From NCBI GenBank assembly GCA_964017185.1, contig OZ024875.1, forward strand, positions 29,583,456 to 29,647,455: 64,000 bases of DNA, read 5' to 3'. This document shows positions 42,573 through 54,632 of this stretch, in pieces (within the stretch, counting starts at the first letter, position 1; each line of letters opens with the position of its first letter). The position numbers and the translations under genes were made by a program. This DNA comes from Rugalucina vietnamica. Lineage: Eukaryota; Mollusca; Bivalvia; Lucinida; Lucinidae. The notes beneath the pieces were generated by a model, which was not told where the DNA came from, made no database searches, and was given only the letters and a program-made list of their open reading frames with translations.

Positions 42573-45500
42573 TCTCAAATAAGACATACACAGAGGAAAA
42601 GAGAAAAAATGACGGAATCTTTAAAGTGAAGGGAACATATACACTGATTTAGTAGGACCTAGATGACCTTTGACCCAATTGGACCCATAAATCTTAATCA
42701 GGGATCAACCTGTTTACAGTCACCAAGTTTCATCCAAATCGGACGAAGGACTGCTGAGATACAGAAATTTGACCTTTGACCTCGATGACCTTGACCTTTA
42801 AAAATGAACCCCTCGAGCTAATATCCGGGGCTGCCCTTCACCTTCCCACCAAGTTTGGTGAAGATCGGCCCAAGGACCTGGGAGAAGTAGGGGAACAAAC
42901 AGAAAAAAAACATAAATTTGACCTTTGACCTCGATGACGACCTTTCAAAAGATGAACCCCTCAAGCTAATATCCGGGGCCGCCCTCCACCTTCCCTCCAA
43001 GTTTGGTGAAGATCAGCCCAAGGACCTGGGAGGAACAAACAGAAAAAATTGACCTTTGACCTTGATGACCTTTGACCCAATTGGACCCATAAATCTTAAT
43101 CAGGGATCAACCTGTATACATTCACCAAGTTTCTTTCAAATCGGACGAAGGACTGCCGAGACACAGAAATTTGACCTTTGACCTCGATGACCTTGACCTT
43201 TAAAAAAATGAACCCCTCGAGCTAATATCCGGGGCCGTCTTCCACCTTCCTACCAAGTTTGGTGAAGATCGGCCCAAGGACCTGGGAGAAGTAGGGGAAC
43301 AAACAGAAAAAAACAACATAAAATGAACCCCTCAAGCTAATATCCGGGGCCGTCCTCCACCTTCCCTCCAAGTTTGATAAAAATCGGCCCAAGGACCTGG
43401 GAGGAACAAACAGAAAAAACATTAATTTGACCTTTGACCTTGATGACCTTTGACCCAATAGGACCCATAAATCTTAATCAGGGATCAACCTGTATACACT
43501 CACCAAGTTTCATGCAAATCGGACCAAGGACTGCCGAGATACAGAAATTTGACCTTTGACCTCGATGACCTTGACCTTTAAAAAATGAACCCCTCGAGCT
43601 AATATCCGGGGCCGCCCTCAACCTTCCCACCAAGTTTGGTGAAGATCGGCCCAAGGACCTGGGAGGAACAAACTGAGATACAGAAATTTGACCTTTGACC
43701 TCGATGACATTGACCTTTAAAAATGAACCCCTCGAGCTAATATCAGGGGCCGCCCTCAACCTTCCCACCAAGTTTGGTGAAGATCGGCCCAAGGACCTGG
43801 GAGGAACAAACAGAAAAAAAACACACATAAATTTGACCTTTGACCTCGATGACCTTTGACCCAATTGGACCCATAAATCTCAATCAGGGATCAACCTGTA
43901 TACAATCACCTAGTTTCATGCAAATCGTACCAAGGACTGCCGAGATACAGAAATTAGACCTTTGACCTCGATGACCTTGACCTTTAAAAATGAAGCCCTC
44001 GAGCTAATATACGGGGCCGCCCTCAGCCTTCCCACCAAGTTTGGTGAAGATCGGCCCAAGGACCTCGGAGAAGTAGGGGAACAAACAGAAAAAAAAACAA
44101 ATTTGACCTTTGACCTCGATGTCCTTGACCTTTCAAAAAATGAACCCCTCAAGCTAATATCCGGGGCCGCCCTCCACCTTCCCTCCAAGTTTGGTGAAGA
44201 TCGGCCGAAGGACCTGGGAGGAGTAGGGGAACAAACAAACAAACAAACAGACAAACGTTGCTCAAATTATAGTATGATTCAAGGATAGTTAACATCAACA
44301 TACTAGAAAATTAATAAGATCTTCAGCAGTTCAAACTATTCAATCAACATTTTCCTAAAATATGATTTTTTTCTTTTTGTCCTTTGGCAGCCATCTTGAA
44401 TACCATTCTGATTTAAATATGCAACTGAAACAATACAGATAGGTAAGATTTTTGTGAAAGTAGAATGTTTCTATTCATTAGAACAGATTAAGAGATTCCC
44501 ATCCAAAATCATAATTTATAGTATCCATATGTAACATACCAATATACACTGCTAAAGAAGCTAAATATGGCAACCACCTTGAGAATTAGCATCATTCTTG
44601 ATATTTCTAATCAGCAGTATGAGTTTAAGGTGTATGAGAATGTTTATGACTGCAATTTATGTAACATTATTCGAAGAAAGTATGATTTCGGCAAGTATAT
44701 ATTAAATGTCATATTGATAAAGAAGCTGCAAATAGGTGGCCACTTTGCAAAAAATAATAAATTTCGGCCATTACAGGATATTTGTGGCACTAAATCTATT
44801 TTTGTTTTGATATTATGTACTTGTAACTTGTATTTGTGGCATATAGTGTGCTTGAAACATTTTATAACGAATAATTCTTCTTTTTATTAACTGCGTCATA
44901 TTTTCGTCTCGCTAACTTGATTTTTAGTAAATTAATGGCGGCCATCTTTGAAAATAGTCGCCATCTTGAAAACTTTTAAGGTTAAAATGCATTAAAATAT
45001 ATCTTGAAATGGATAAGCATTAGAACTTTGGCTTTTGATACTTTTTACGAAAGCAGCAGTGGAAACTGATATCAATCTGTATAATGCTTTTAATGAAAAT
45101 GCCGCCATCTTGAATTTCAAAATGGCGGCCGTCACAGGCCAAATTTCACGTGGCACTGACCCTCAAAAATTCTTATAATTATAAGTCTACACCTGTGCCA
45201 AGTTTCATGCTTTTATCAAAAAGTGCACAATCCACCAAAAAATTGTTACATATCCGCCCTGCTAACTTTAGAACCCTTCTTGACTTCCAAAACTACACTC
45301 CTCGTACTTGACTCATAAACTGTCGTACCCAGCGTATGACCGTAATTAAACATAATGCTCTCCCCATCTTTAACGAATTCGACATACTGCCAGGTATCTG
45401 CGGAAACCATTATTGCCATCTCGAAGATGAATACTCCCGAGCAAGGCGCTGTAAAGATCCCTGTATTGTTATCATAAGCCGAGCTGAGATTTGTTATAAT

Positions 45501-46151
45501 CTTATCGAACACTACTGGTTGGCCAGTGCCTAGGTTTGTAATACTTGCTGGAGATACGACTGCTGTGAAAGCAACAGTTTTACCAGCAACTTCATCTGAA
45601 ACGATTAAATATCATTGTTATTATATTTGAAACCACTTTTGTTAAGGATTAAAAGAGATATTCGTGGCCGTGTAGGTTTAATACTGAGCCCATCGCCTAG
45701 TAAACAAAGAAACCAGGGACCGCGTGAGTTTATCACGAGCAGCTCGTCTTTGGGATGAGACTTTAAACCGATGTTCCCTCTCCATATGGCCTTAGCTCAT
45801 TTATGCATCTAGTATCACGCAATATTCTATCAATACCGAATATGTAGAATTCCCATGCCAACGGTTGATTCCGTTCGTTCCGATTTGATTTGCTGCTTGC
45901 CCGGCGTGCTGCCATCTCAGTTTTGGCTGATATCGGAAGACTGAAATAATGTTCGCTTTCATACCTCTCATACTATCCTCTTTATCGCCCTTCAGATCTG
46001 CCAGTTCCTGCTTCGCCTTTTCTATTTCCCTCCTTAGCCTCTCTTTCGTCTCTTTCTGTTTCCGCGCATGCTCAATCTCTTTCTGAATCTTCTCTAATTC
46101 CTCCCGTAGTGACTGAATGTCACGAACATCTTCAGGGCCACCCTCCGCCAT
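39258..46151 (-). CDS. C1q-domain-containing protein, coiled coil + C1q, exon 2 split by a transposon
   Basis: Secreted or cytosolic C1q-domain proteins act as recognition molecules in bivalve immunity. Exon 1 (46151-45965) starts MAEGGPEDVRDIQSL and is a 62-residue coiled coil rich in E, K and R, with no signal peptide visible; its donor is GTATGA. Exon 2 starts at 45595 after TTTCAG, phase 1, and encodes a C1q domain (VAFTAVVS, then a TGIFTAP-type motif and GVFIFEMAIMV). The domain breaks after KKGSK at 45265. Its C-terminal strands (VWIRVG, then GFTTFSGWLLK and stop) resume at 39357-39258. The gap is exactly a TIR transposon (39361-45264) flanked by ACT repeats. Without it, exon 2 is 431 bp and stays in frame, for ~205 residues in all. 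As it stands, translation would read 4-5 transposon codons and stop at 45248-45246. Confidence 0.8.
39979..40053. repeat. (ATC)n microsatellite
   Basis: About 24 pure repeats of ATC; the long Ser-rich frame across it is an artefact. Confidence 0.95.
40162..40345. mobile_element. Snap-back MITE family A, degenerate copy
   Basis: Contains AACTGGGGTTTACAGGGGTATACC, in parts, and the core ATTAGAACCACCTC/GAGGCGGTTTTAAT. The right arm is shortened at GAGCAAAC. Lies inside the 5.9 kb C1q insertion. Confidence 0.6.
40440..42090 (-). pseudogene. Degenerate RTE-like LINE reverse transcriptase
   Basis: On the minus strand, broken blocks match an RTE-type RT: GKAAGPSGTITKILK, then a QFKGKGHILNRGN block, VEQVVKVLEHKG, FDLQKTFNCVKLDF, then VKSKVRVGIGYAEDFGV and DVHKGSANSTLHHF. 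Many stops and shifts separate them. It lies inside the 5.9 kb element that splits the C1q exon. Confidence 0.65.
42518..42568. repeat. (CA)n microsatellite
   Basis: About 25 pure CA repeats inside the 5.9 kb insertion. Confidence 0.95.
42654..44262. repeat. Tandem array with repeated TGACCTTTGACCT motifs, Helitron-like tail
   Basis: Higher-order array of units holding TGACCTTTGACCTCGATGA, CTAATATCCGGGGCCGCCCT and CCAAGTTTGGTGAAGATCGG, mixed with units holding GACCCAATTGGACCC. It ends with (ACAA)n-type GAACAAACAAACAAAC, as many bivalve Helitron-like repeats do. Frames across it give repetitive pseudo-proteins, not genes. Confidence 0.75.
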
Positions 46152-47239
46152 TGCAATACTTAGATAGAACTTAACTTAATGTAGATAATACACTTTATAT
46201 GCTGAAAATTATTCAATTATGTCAATAAAATTATAGAGTATGGGCATATCAAATATCGGGTATTTTTACAATGAACACAACACATTGTATGCAATTAACT
46301 CACAGGATAAAGTAGGAAAAGGGTATATAGCTACTTGCTTTAAACAGACATTGGACATTGTCCGATCAGCAAAATTTTAATGCATATCAATGTCAGAGGT
46401 AAGCCGGCAGGGTGAAAGAAATCAGACTATACAAACCTGAAAGTTTCTATTAAATAAATGTATTTGGACAATATACTACATGTATATAGTTACATAAACG
46501 GCTAACATCATTATGAATTTGGATACTTTTCTTCATTGAACCCTACATACATGTAGCAATGAACAGAAACTGGCACAATCATAAACAATTTTAAACCCCC
46601 ATGAAACACAAACATGAAATAAATATCTTAAGAAACAGAAATGTCAAATACTTTGGCCAAGGCAGCAGCTACTTCCCAAAAGGCATTCTGCGTGACAAAT
46701 GAACCCAAAAATATAAACTAGACACAGGATAAGCCATTTAGAGAAATGTACCGCACTGGAAAGGTCAGTAATAAATCACTCAAGGGGTTTAAACCTCTCA
46801 GTACTTGTATCGCTAATATTGTCAGCTCAGGGCCTTTCGCGCCTCACATTTTGCGGGGCTTTAACATAACTATTCAGATAATTAACAGCGAAGCTTGCTA
46901 CACTACTGGGTCCACTTAAGTTCTCTTTTGGAGGGTGAGGGTTAGGTTTGGGATTACGGTTAACTTAATGACAATCTTCATGAGAAAGATCTGGTCATCT
47001 TGTTCGTGCATGTTGTAGTACTACACTGTTGTGTCCCACTTGGGGTGACGGTTAGGTACGGTTAACCACTAACTGGCTATCTTGTACTTTCTTTTGCATG
47101 CGGTGTCTTCTTGTGTTGTCTGTTTCTGGCTCGGGGATATTATAAAATGCAATTGTGTCAATTCCTTTGTTTAATGTTTCTAATCATCATACATTATTCG
47201 GAGTGGATGGTCGTCTGTTCACATTGGCAATTTATGCAC
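46152..47239. other. No gene seen; likely upstream region of the C1q gene
   Basis: 5' flank of the C1q first exon (ATG at 46151, minus). No TATA or other core element that I would name. Confidence 0.4.
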
Positions 47240-47531
47240 GGGCTTGCTTATCAGATCTCACTGCATGTTGTGCATCTAATGATATTTGATGCTGACACGT
47301 TATTACCACGTATTTTTCCAGCACATCCCCATTCCGCGGCCTCTTTCATTTTTTTAGCCCAAACTTTGGAGTCTCTTTCTCTAGCTTTAATGTTACAATT
47401 CTGCTGCTGCTGTCGAAGTTTGCTCCGTCACAAACGCTGCTCACTGTTTGTATCACTGTTTCTCCATTTCTTGCAGGCTCCAAAAACTCGTTTTCTTGAA
47501 CCAACAGTGTCATATCGAAAACATACACACC
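47240..47531 (-). pseudogene. Decayed C1q-domain exon fragment
   Basis: After a TGCATTTCAG acceptor the minus strand reads GVYVFDMTLLVQ, the central strand of a C1q domain. It continues to SSSRIVTLKLEKE, then shifts frame and stops at 47346. In another frame the remaining sequence resembles a C1q tail (KVWAKK, then GKIRGNNVSAS). The N-terminal half of the domain is not convincingly present upstream. I read it as a partial, frameshifted relic of the tandem C1q array. Confidence 0.6.
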
Positions 47532-47909
47532 CTGAAATGCAATGTGCAAACCGTAAGTGATTTCAAAAGAAAGCGAAAATGCATACTATCAGTATTATCG
47601 GTGCCTTTAATACCTTCTAAGTTATTTTCAACTCTAGAAATTGTAATTATAACTAATGGTCAAATTTTCTTCAACTTTTAATAAGTGATAAATTCTGTTA
47701 TGTAGAAAAGCAATGAGGCAGAAAGGAGCGTTGTCAGCTAGCTGCTGACTGTATGATATATAGATTACGTCATTGGAATACGTACCTCTGTAACTGTTCA
47801 ATACCACTGGACCATCATTATTTGCTGGAATTATTATGATTTTATTTCAGAGCACACTAAGATGATACAGTTAAATGCGTTTAAAGCTAAGACGCTCATG
47901 CCTAGACGT

Positions 47910-47947
<38 letters not shown>

Positions 47948-47962
47948 TACAGTTCCAAACTA

Positions 47963-48970
47963 CGAGGTATAGTCGGAAAGTTCCCGGACTGATTCATTTC
48001 AAAGGATATTTAATGTCAAATCACTATGAAGTTATCCGAATAACAAATCACATCCATTTCCTTTATTTTTCGGATAAATTAACAAAAGAATATGCAAGAA
48101 TTGTTTTACAATGTCGATTAAAATACGGCATATACGAGGGTACGGAGCACTCTGAAAAACCGCTAAATCGGATTTTTTGATGTTTTGAATTGCTGCCATT
48201 TCCTTTATAAAACGGCATCACAATGGCGTGATTTTATTGCATGATGTCACATCAATAGAATTTTGATTCAAACGCAAAGAATCAGAGAGATAACATAACA
48301 ATTACAATTTTGACAGTGTTTTAAACAGGCATGGGTGAATTTTCGAGCGTAAAAAAGCCGACGTCATGGGGACGTACGGAGCAGCGCGAGGTAATCATGT
48401 ATGATAAAAGAGCAGACAAGACCCTACAAACACTTGGAAATTCATGAAACCCAAGGAAAATGTATAGTAAATGGTGAGGAGTCTTGTGTTCCAATGGGAT
48501 AGGCTAAGGACACGCGGATATTAATGGAAATCGCAAAAGCGGGAGGCATAGGGAAGAAACGGTCGGGATTTGACATAAAAATCAGATTTTTCACGAAAAC
48601 AACACCATCCGCTCATCTATTGTAAGATACATTGACGACTTTTGATTTCATAGGATGCGAGAGACCATGGCATGCGCCACAAAGCCCCGATTTAGCCCCA
48701 GTGGATCTCTCCTCGTCTGAAATCTGAGTTTGACGACACGCTCAGGTATGAACGTTGTTAACGTCAAAGTAACGTTGTTAACGCCAAAGTGCTCCGTACG
48801 TTGTTAGTGTTCATACTTTGAGCCCTAAATTTTCGGTGGTTTGATATATTTTGTTGTGTAGAAAAAAGTGTTTGTTTTTTTTTCCACCAGTATGTAAAGT
48901 CTTGACTTTCTTCATTGAAAACAAATAACACAACAAGAACAGTCCGGGAACTTTCCGACCGTACCTCGAA
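47963..48970 (+). mobile_element. Mariner element with dead transposase
   Basis: The left end CGAGGTATAGTCGGAAAG and its inverted right end (ending CTTTCCGACCGTACCTCG) are mariner-type TIRs with TA flanks. Near 48671-48706 the plus strand reads HAPQSPDLAPVD, the conserved mariner transposase C-terminal motif that holds the third catalytic aspartate. Elsewhere the coding sequence is lost to stops and shifts. Length ~1.0 kb against ~1.3 kb for active members. Confidence 0.75.
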
Positions 48971-51043
48971 TAAATCAACATTTCGTTGTACAATAGAGAA
49001 TCACCTTCAGTTGAATAATAAAAATAAAACTGAGATCCTTTAAGAGCAGTGAACATATTAATGAGAAAGGGGATGGGCCATACCGCGGTTTCGGCTACTT
49101 AAGCCTCTTCAGTGACACTTTAGATTTGGCAAAATGGAGCCAACGATAAATACTGCAATTTTGCAACTTTCAGCAGGATAGTCGATGCAAAGACTAGTAC
49201 AAATATATAAAACGTTGGTTAGAAAATGAATCTAAACCGATAATAAATTTCTGATTTCTCAGAATACCCTCTGATTTCTCAGAATACCAGAAGTTTGATT
49301 TTTGCAGAATATATTCACTCATGTTCGGAAAATATATAGCACCTAAGACTTTTTTCGGAAGTCTCTTTTCTGTACAATATTGCATCGTTTTCTTTAAATC
49401 ATGTCAGTGTCAGAGAGTCACCTCTTTAAACGAAGAGCCAATATACAATTTTATCACGGGTAATAGCCAGAGAAATGGTCTCCCAGATATAATTATCTTA
49501 AAATGTTCTGCAATTAAAATACCCAGAAATATATGGAATGACAGAACTTTTTGACCGATCCTTTTAAAGCGATATGATTTATTCTACCGGCGATATTCCA
49601 AGCACTTTGATTTACCAGACGGGATATCCCAAGCCATTCGACGTTTGCCGAGGGATATTCCATGCAAATAATGCAAAAGTGTATTTAATGTTAATTAACC
49701 CTTCAATTTATGCAAAAGTATATTTTCCCTCCGGACTTGGTTCTGACAGCACCAGCTTTTGATCATTGCTTTCTTATATCCCTTCAGTCTGTTCGAAGGG
49801 CACTCCGATTTAGGCCAGGGGTATTCTATATTAACCGTTCGATATATATTCGAGGGACTAGTAATCTATTATAAGTGTTCGATTATACGAAATCACGACG
49901 CATTTAGCAATCGTGACTTCATAGTTTACCACATATTTTTTGCATGGACAGAGCTGTGGGTTCTACATATTTACATAGACAATATTGCTTAATACAGAAT
50001 GTGCACACAAGGTTGGTTTTTGAGTTATACACAACCCGAGTGCACAAATCTTTGAACTGGGATTTCTTTCCCTGTTTAAGAGAAATATGCTGTTATCAGT
50101 TGCTGATAGAAAATGTGCATTTTACAACTGTTCGAGTGTTTTTATTACTATCACATGACCTCGTTATCTATTGAAATTCACTTCCATATGTGCTCATACA
50201 TATAATCGACTGAAGGCTATGTCAAAAGTTTAAGAAAGGTAAACAAATTTCAACACAGGTATATAATTAAGTTTAAACATAAATATCGGGTGTAAAAGTA
50301 TATATTTCTTCCTGTACGGGTATTTAAATGTTTGACATTAAGCGAAAATCGTTCATATTGGATTTAATGGGTTTAATGGGTTTACAGGTACATATAACGT
50401 ATACGGATATAACCCTGTGTGTTTCACTTTCACTTTAAAATGTTCAGAAAGTTAAACATCCTGTTAATACGGGTATTGCTACTCTGAAAACCTGACATGG
50501 ATTTTTACTTCCACTTTACGTAGTACTACATACTACATACTATATTTGTTGACAGTTGAAAACGGTGTGCATTTTATGAATCGTATGCTGAAGACGGTTT
50601 TGACGTACAATTTGACGTACAACAGTAGGTATACATATAAATGAAATGGAATTCTTTCCTTTGAACTGAACGAACATTGACATGTAAAAGGGAAAATTGA
50701 GAACATTTTACACCTTTTTTGTCAACATTTCAAAAAGAGATTTATTTAGTTATTTTGATGAACCGGAGTCATCAGAAGTGTCTTACAAAATTAAGAATCA
50801 GTACGCACAAATTAGAAATAGAAAATGGAAGATATAGTCAGTAATTATCTCTAAGTATTACATGCAAAACGCGAATCAGCATCATCTAGCAAGAGATCCC
50901 ATTACAGCAATTTTTAACTTTTGTAAGAAAAGAACGCTGCAGAATCCAATGCTATCATTCTAATGTTCTGTCCCCATTCAGTCGAAAAAGGAAACTGTCT
51001 GAACAAACATGAGAAATTTGGCCGATAAAACAACAAATAAGTG
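48971..51043. other. No feature seen
   Basis: Contains a 22 bp tandem duplication (CTGATTTCTCAGAATACC, 49250-49290) and several short frames with no support. Confidence 0.4.
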
Positions 51044-53310
51044 ATGTCCAACGAGCAGCCAAATCCTGACCCAAAAATCCGGAGGCTGCAGGAAGAGACT
51101 TCACAGGAGAAAGTCGAACATGATGGCAGCCATGACAGCGGAAGAGATTCGCCTCTGACGTCATATCCGCCTGAGCTGACTCTTGCAGAGGTTGAGGACT
51201 TGGCAGGTGATTTCATTTCAGAAGTTATGCATAACATACGTTTGATACAGCATTTGAGCTCTTCCTAAACGGAGAAAACGTCATAAACAGAGACATTTAA
51301 AACTATTGTCACATTATCATATTTTTACATGGATGTTCAGGACTATATAAATGCATTCAAAGATATGACAATTAAATTGCCAATGACTAGGAAAATAGAT
51401 GAAAATAAATTCATGCCTCCATACAATTGGAAGTTTCACGTGTTATGGACTGGCATCCCTACTGTCTAGTAATTTAATATTTGGAATAATTCATTATCGG
51501 CCTTGGCGGGATAGCGTATGCTTTGCTTTAAATAGTCCTTTTGACGGCTCAGGCAAAATAAAATTCGCTGCACCCCTAGAGGTACCAAGGTTGCTATACA
51601 CCATGCCATTGTAGGTATTTTAATGCCAAACTCAAAGCACAATGTTGTCAGTCTAAAATAGCTTCAAGTTAACACACTGTGTCGGAGAGTCGACTCTTTG
51701 CCTCAGTGTTTAGAACATTAGGTTATCCGTACAGGGCTGCTTCGCACATCAAATAGGCTTAATCATAACATTCAAAGAAGAAATAATAAAATGCATTAGC
51801 CAATAATGGGTAAATAAAATGACTTACTTGATATGCAGGTGATTTGGACGATGAAGATGAACCTACTAAAACACAGATAATAAAGACAGTCATCTTACTG
51901 CTCGTACTGAAGCGGAGTCATGAAGCCAGTGATCTGCTCTTCTCTATCAGAAAACTGCACAAACTCCTACAGAAAGCTACAGGTAAGGCCACATAACAAT
52001 CAGTTTCATTCTTTGTCATTTCAACACAGGTATAACAAAAAATCTTTTTGCTGTAAACCTAAAATATATTTAATATTTTGAATGTAAAAAGGGACTAATA
52101 TATGCTAAGTCAAACTAGAAAATGTAATATAAATTTGAAAATTTTATATTTTTTATGTGAAAATATAAGATTTTTGGATTGCCCCTGCCTTTACCATTTA
52201 CTTACTGCACACCTTTTCTGAATTTCAAATGCATATACTGACTTTCTTATTTGTATATTTGTGAATGAAAACATAAAGCGTGGGTATTTATTTTCTTACA
52301 TGTACCATCTGCTTTTCTTTGCCGAAAGGTTGTATATATACACAATATTGCATATATAATAAATAGAAAATTCAAATGTTTCTGTTAAATCACTGCTGGG
52401 AATCATGTGACCGCAAATGTTTCCATATACACCAAAATGTAAACAAATGACGTCATCAGTTTTGTTTTCTTTCCAAATAACTTCAAGATACGGCTGTTGA
52501 TTTTTATGCCACCTAGTGCATTCCATGGACAATCCTATTTGGAAGAATTTGAGCCATTGTTTGTGGCATTTCACCTTGCCAGTGTTTCAAACACTTCAAA
52601 AATTCACTTAAAATACGCTGTTACCCTACACACATAAGCTTTATTTCCTTCAATATCTTAAATATTAAATGTTAATCATTACATTGAAATTCATTACATA
52701 CTGCTGTGGTATTATAAAAACGTGGGAAGTTTTTTTCATAACGGATAAAACCAAATTCTGCAATTTTACGAGCAGATTACTTTGCTAGATACCATGTACA
52801 CAGCAAACCAAATTGATTCCTTCCACACAAACAAATTGTGTTCTTATTTTCTGTCAGTTTAATATTAAATTTTAAGTAGATGAATTTTGGCTCTCTAAAA
52901 TTGATTAGGTCCAATACAATGACGGACATAGCCATGTTATCGCTAGTTCAGAAAGTACTAGATCATACAAACTGTGTGACTCTTCACCACTCATATCCAT
53001 CAATAGTCTTTTAAATGTTTCATGTTGAATACCTTTTTCTTTCTTCATTTCTTTTTTTACTATACCCGACAAAATTAGAAACGTAATGATGCCATTAACC
53101 AATTTTCCATAAAGCTCATAAGAATTAACAAAATTTTATGGATTCCATTTCATAGATATGCTATTCGATCACACTTTTGAACAATGGACAAAAACTGTGC
53201 TTCAAAAAATAGACATCAACCAGGTGGGGGTCATATGTTAAGTCACTTTAAAATTGCACCTTTTTTTACCCTCACTTTGGTATTTGCTTTAGATGTTTAG
53301 AATCTTTTGA
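51044..53310 (+). CDS. Unrecognised four-exon gene, ~130-residue product
   Basis: I do not recognise the family. Proposed exons are 51044-51206, 51839-51982, 53156-53223 and 53293-53310, with phases that join exactly (1, 1, 0). The start ATG directly follows in-frame TAA and GTG codons. The first exon is hydrophilic and likely disordered (MSNEQPNPDPKIRRLQEE, then PPELTLAEVEDLAG). The second is acidic at first (DLDDEDEP), then a hydrophobic and basic helix around TVILLLVLKRSHEASDLLF. The third, DMLFDHTFEQWTKTVLQKI, also looks helical. The last encodes only MFRIF and a stop, and is the weakest exon. The ILLLVL run is too short for a confident membrane segment. Exon 2 has the best splice signals (ATATGCAG, GTAAGG). 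Confidence 0.5.
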
Positions 53311-53799
53311 GTACACTTCAACGACCCCAGACACACACTCTTTGCATCTTTTATTCTCATTTTGTTCAAACATGGACTCTTAAAGGGAAAGGCAAGGTTA
53401 AAACACAATGCATCTTAAATGAAAGTAGGTGCCTCTCTTAACATTTTGGTACAAGTTTTATTAAAATCAGACATACCCAAAAAATCTCATCATCAAATAT
53501 TGGCCTTATCGAACTAGGGGATTAGTGACAGTCGCATCTAGACAGGTAAAGTCATCTTCGTAAATTCTCGTGATTTTCCGATAGTGTACCTGGCGGTCAG
53601 ACTACCTGTGGTCGATAAAGGGCCCGAGGCTAATCATTATTTGCAAGGAGATTAAAATTTTACCTGTAGATTTTTTTTGATAGTTCAGACTACAACTAGC
53701 AAATGAAGACAAGAACGTGTATTTGTTAAGTTCAACTGAGCCGCGACACGAAAGACGTGTTTGTAACTGTGACAACTGTACATTTGAGCATTGAATTTT
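53311..53799. other. No feature seen
   Basis: 3' of the unrecognised gene; no AATAAA close by that I can assign. Confidence 0.4.
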
Positions 53800-53982
53800 A
53801 TAAAACATTCCCATGTAAAATATACCCCCTTAAACCCCACGTTTATATAGAAATAACCGGGGTATGCATGGACACACCTATTTTCCTATTTTTCATCTAA
53901 AACAAAACATTGTGGGTACCCGTTAGAACCGCCTCGGCGAGGCGGTCCTAACGTGTACCCACAATTTATATGATGAGCGAAA
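53800..53982. mobile_element. Snap-back MITE family A, degenerate copy
   Basis: Core CCGCCTCGGCGAGGCGG with arms GTGGGTACCCGTTAGAA and TAACGTGTACCCACAAT. Right arm shortened, ends near GATGAGCGAAAATA. Confidence 0.6.
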
Positions 53983-54537
53983 ATATTTTAAAAAAAAATC
54001 CAATGAAATCTTATTTTTTTTTTTTTTTTCTTAAAAAATCTCTACATATAGCATGGGCAAGGTTTCGCAATGGTATATATTTTTTAATTAAAGCGCCAAT
54101 AACTGCGCAAGCAAATGGACAAATACAAAATGCACTTTCGCGAACAGCCTTTCACTCCGGAGTTGGTCTGTGTCTGGCTTGTGTGTTTTGATAAAAGTTG
54201 TGATTTATTGCCACAGGACGCGTGTCACACCTGTCTTATGAAAACACTGCGATTAAAACTTGTCGGGGATTAAAGCGGTGACTTATGACTATATTATAAT
54301 GACACAGATGTTCTGCGCTACCACAGACTGATCCATTCTATGTATTTTGCTGATATAGATAGCAGTCGAATCATGCAAATTCGAAATTGAAGTTCTGTTT
54401 AATTTCACTCATTTAGCTTATTTCTGTTCTTCTGGACCGATCAGTGTATTAAATGAAAATGATTCAATTAGTTTACTCTGTCAATGTTCACGCATTTTAT
54501 TTATTTAGTTAGTTATTTGTTTATTTATCTATTTTTA

Positions 54538-54547
54538 TTTTATTTAC

Positions 54548-54630
<83 letters not shown>

Positions 54631-54632
54631 TT
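54538..54632. repeat. (TTTA)n microsatellite
   Basis: More than 20 near-pure TTTA repeats, with a worn leader from ~54498. Confidence 0.95.

Larger units (their letters stand above)
39361..45264. mobile_element. 5.9 kb non-autonomous TIR transposon inside a C1q exon
   Basis: The ends are perfect 17 bp inverted repeats, TAGCAGGGCGGATATGT at 39361-39377 and its complement at 45248-45264. Looser inverted similarity runs ~120 bp inward through GTGCACTTTTTGATAAAAGC. ACT flanks both sides (39358-39360, 45265-45267) as a 3 bp target-site duplication, and removing the element restores the C1q frame. No transposase is visible. The element carries a CAT microsatellite, a snap-back MITE, a dead RTE-like LINE, a CA repeat and a Helitron-like tandem array, so it has grown by nested insertion. 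The superfamily is uncertain. Confidence 0.8.

Noticed and set aside
43222-44288. Repetitive 75-128 residue frames
   Set aside because: Tandem array with unit length that keeps short frames open; not conserved protein.
44567-44890. 107-residue plus frame
   Set aside because: AT-rich, no domain or splice support, and inside the 5.9 kb transposon.
47785-47830. Minus-strand mini-exon PVVLNSYR before the C1q fragment
   Set aside because: A GTACGT donor is present, but the residues are too few to align to a C1q domain.
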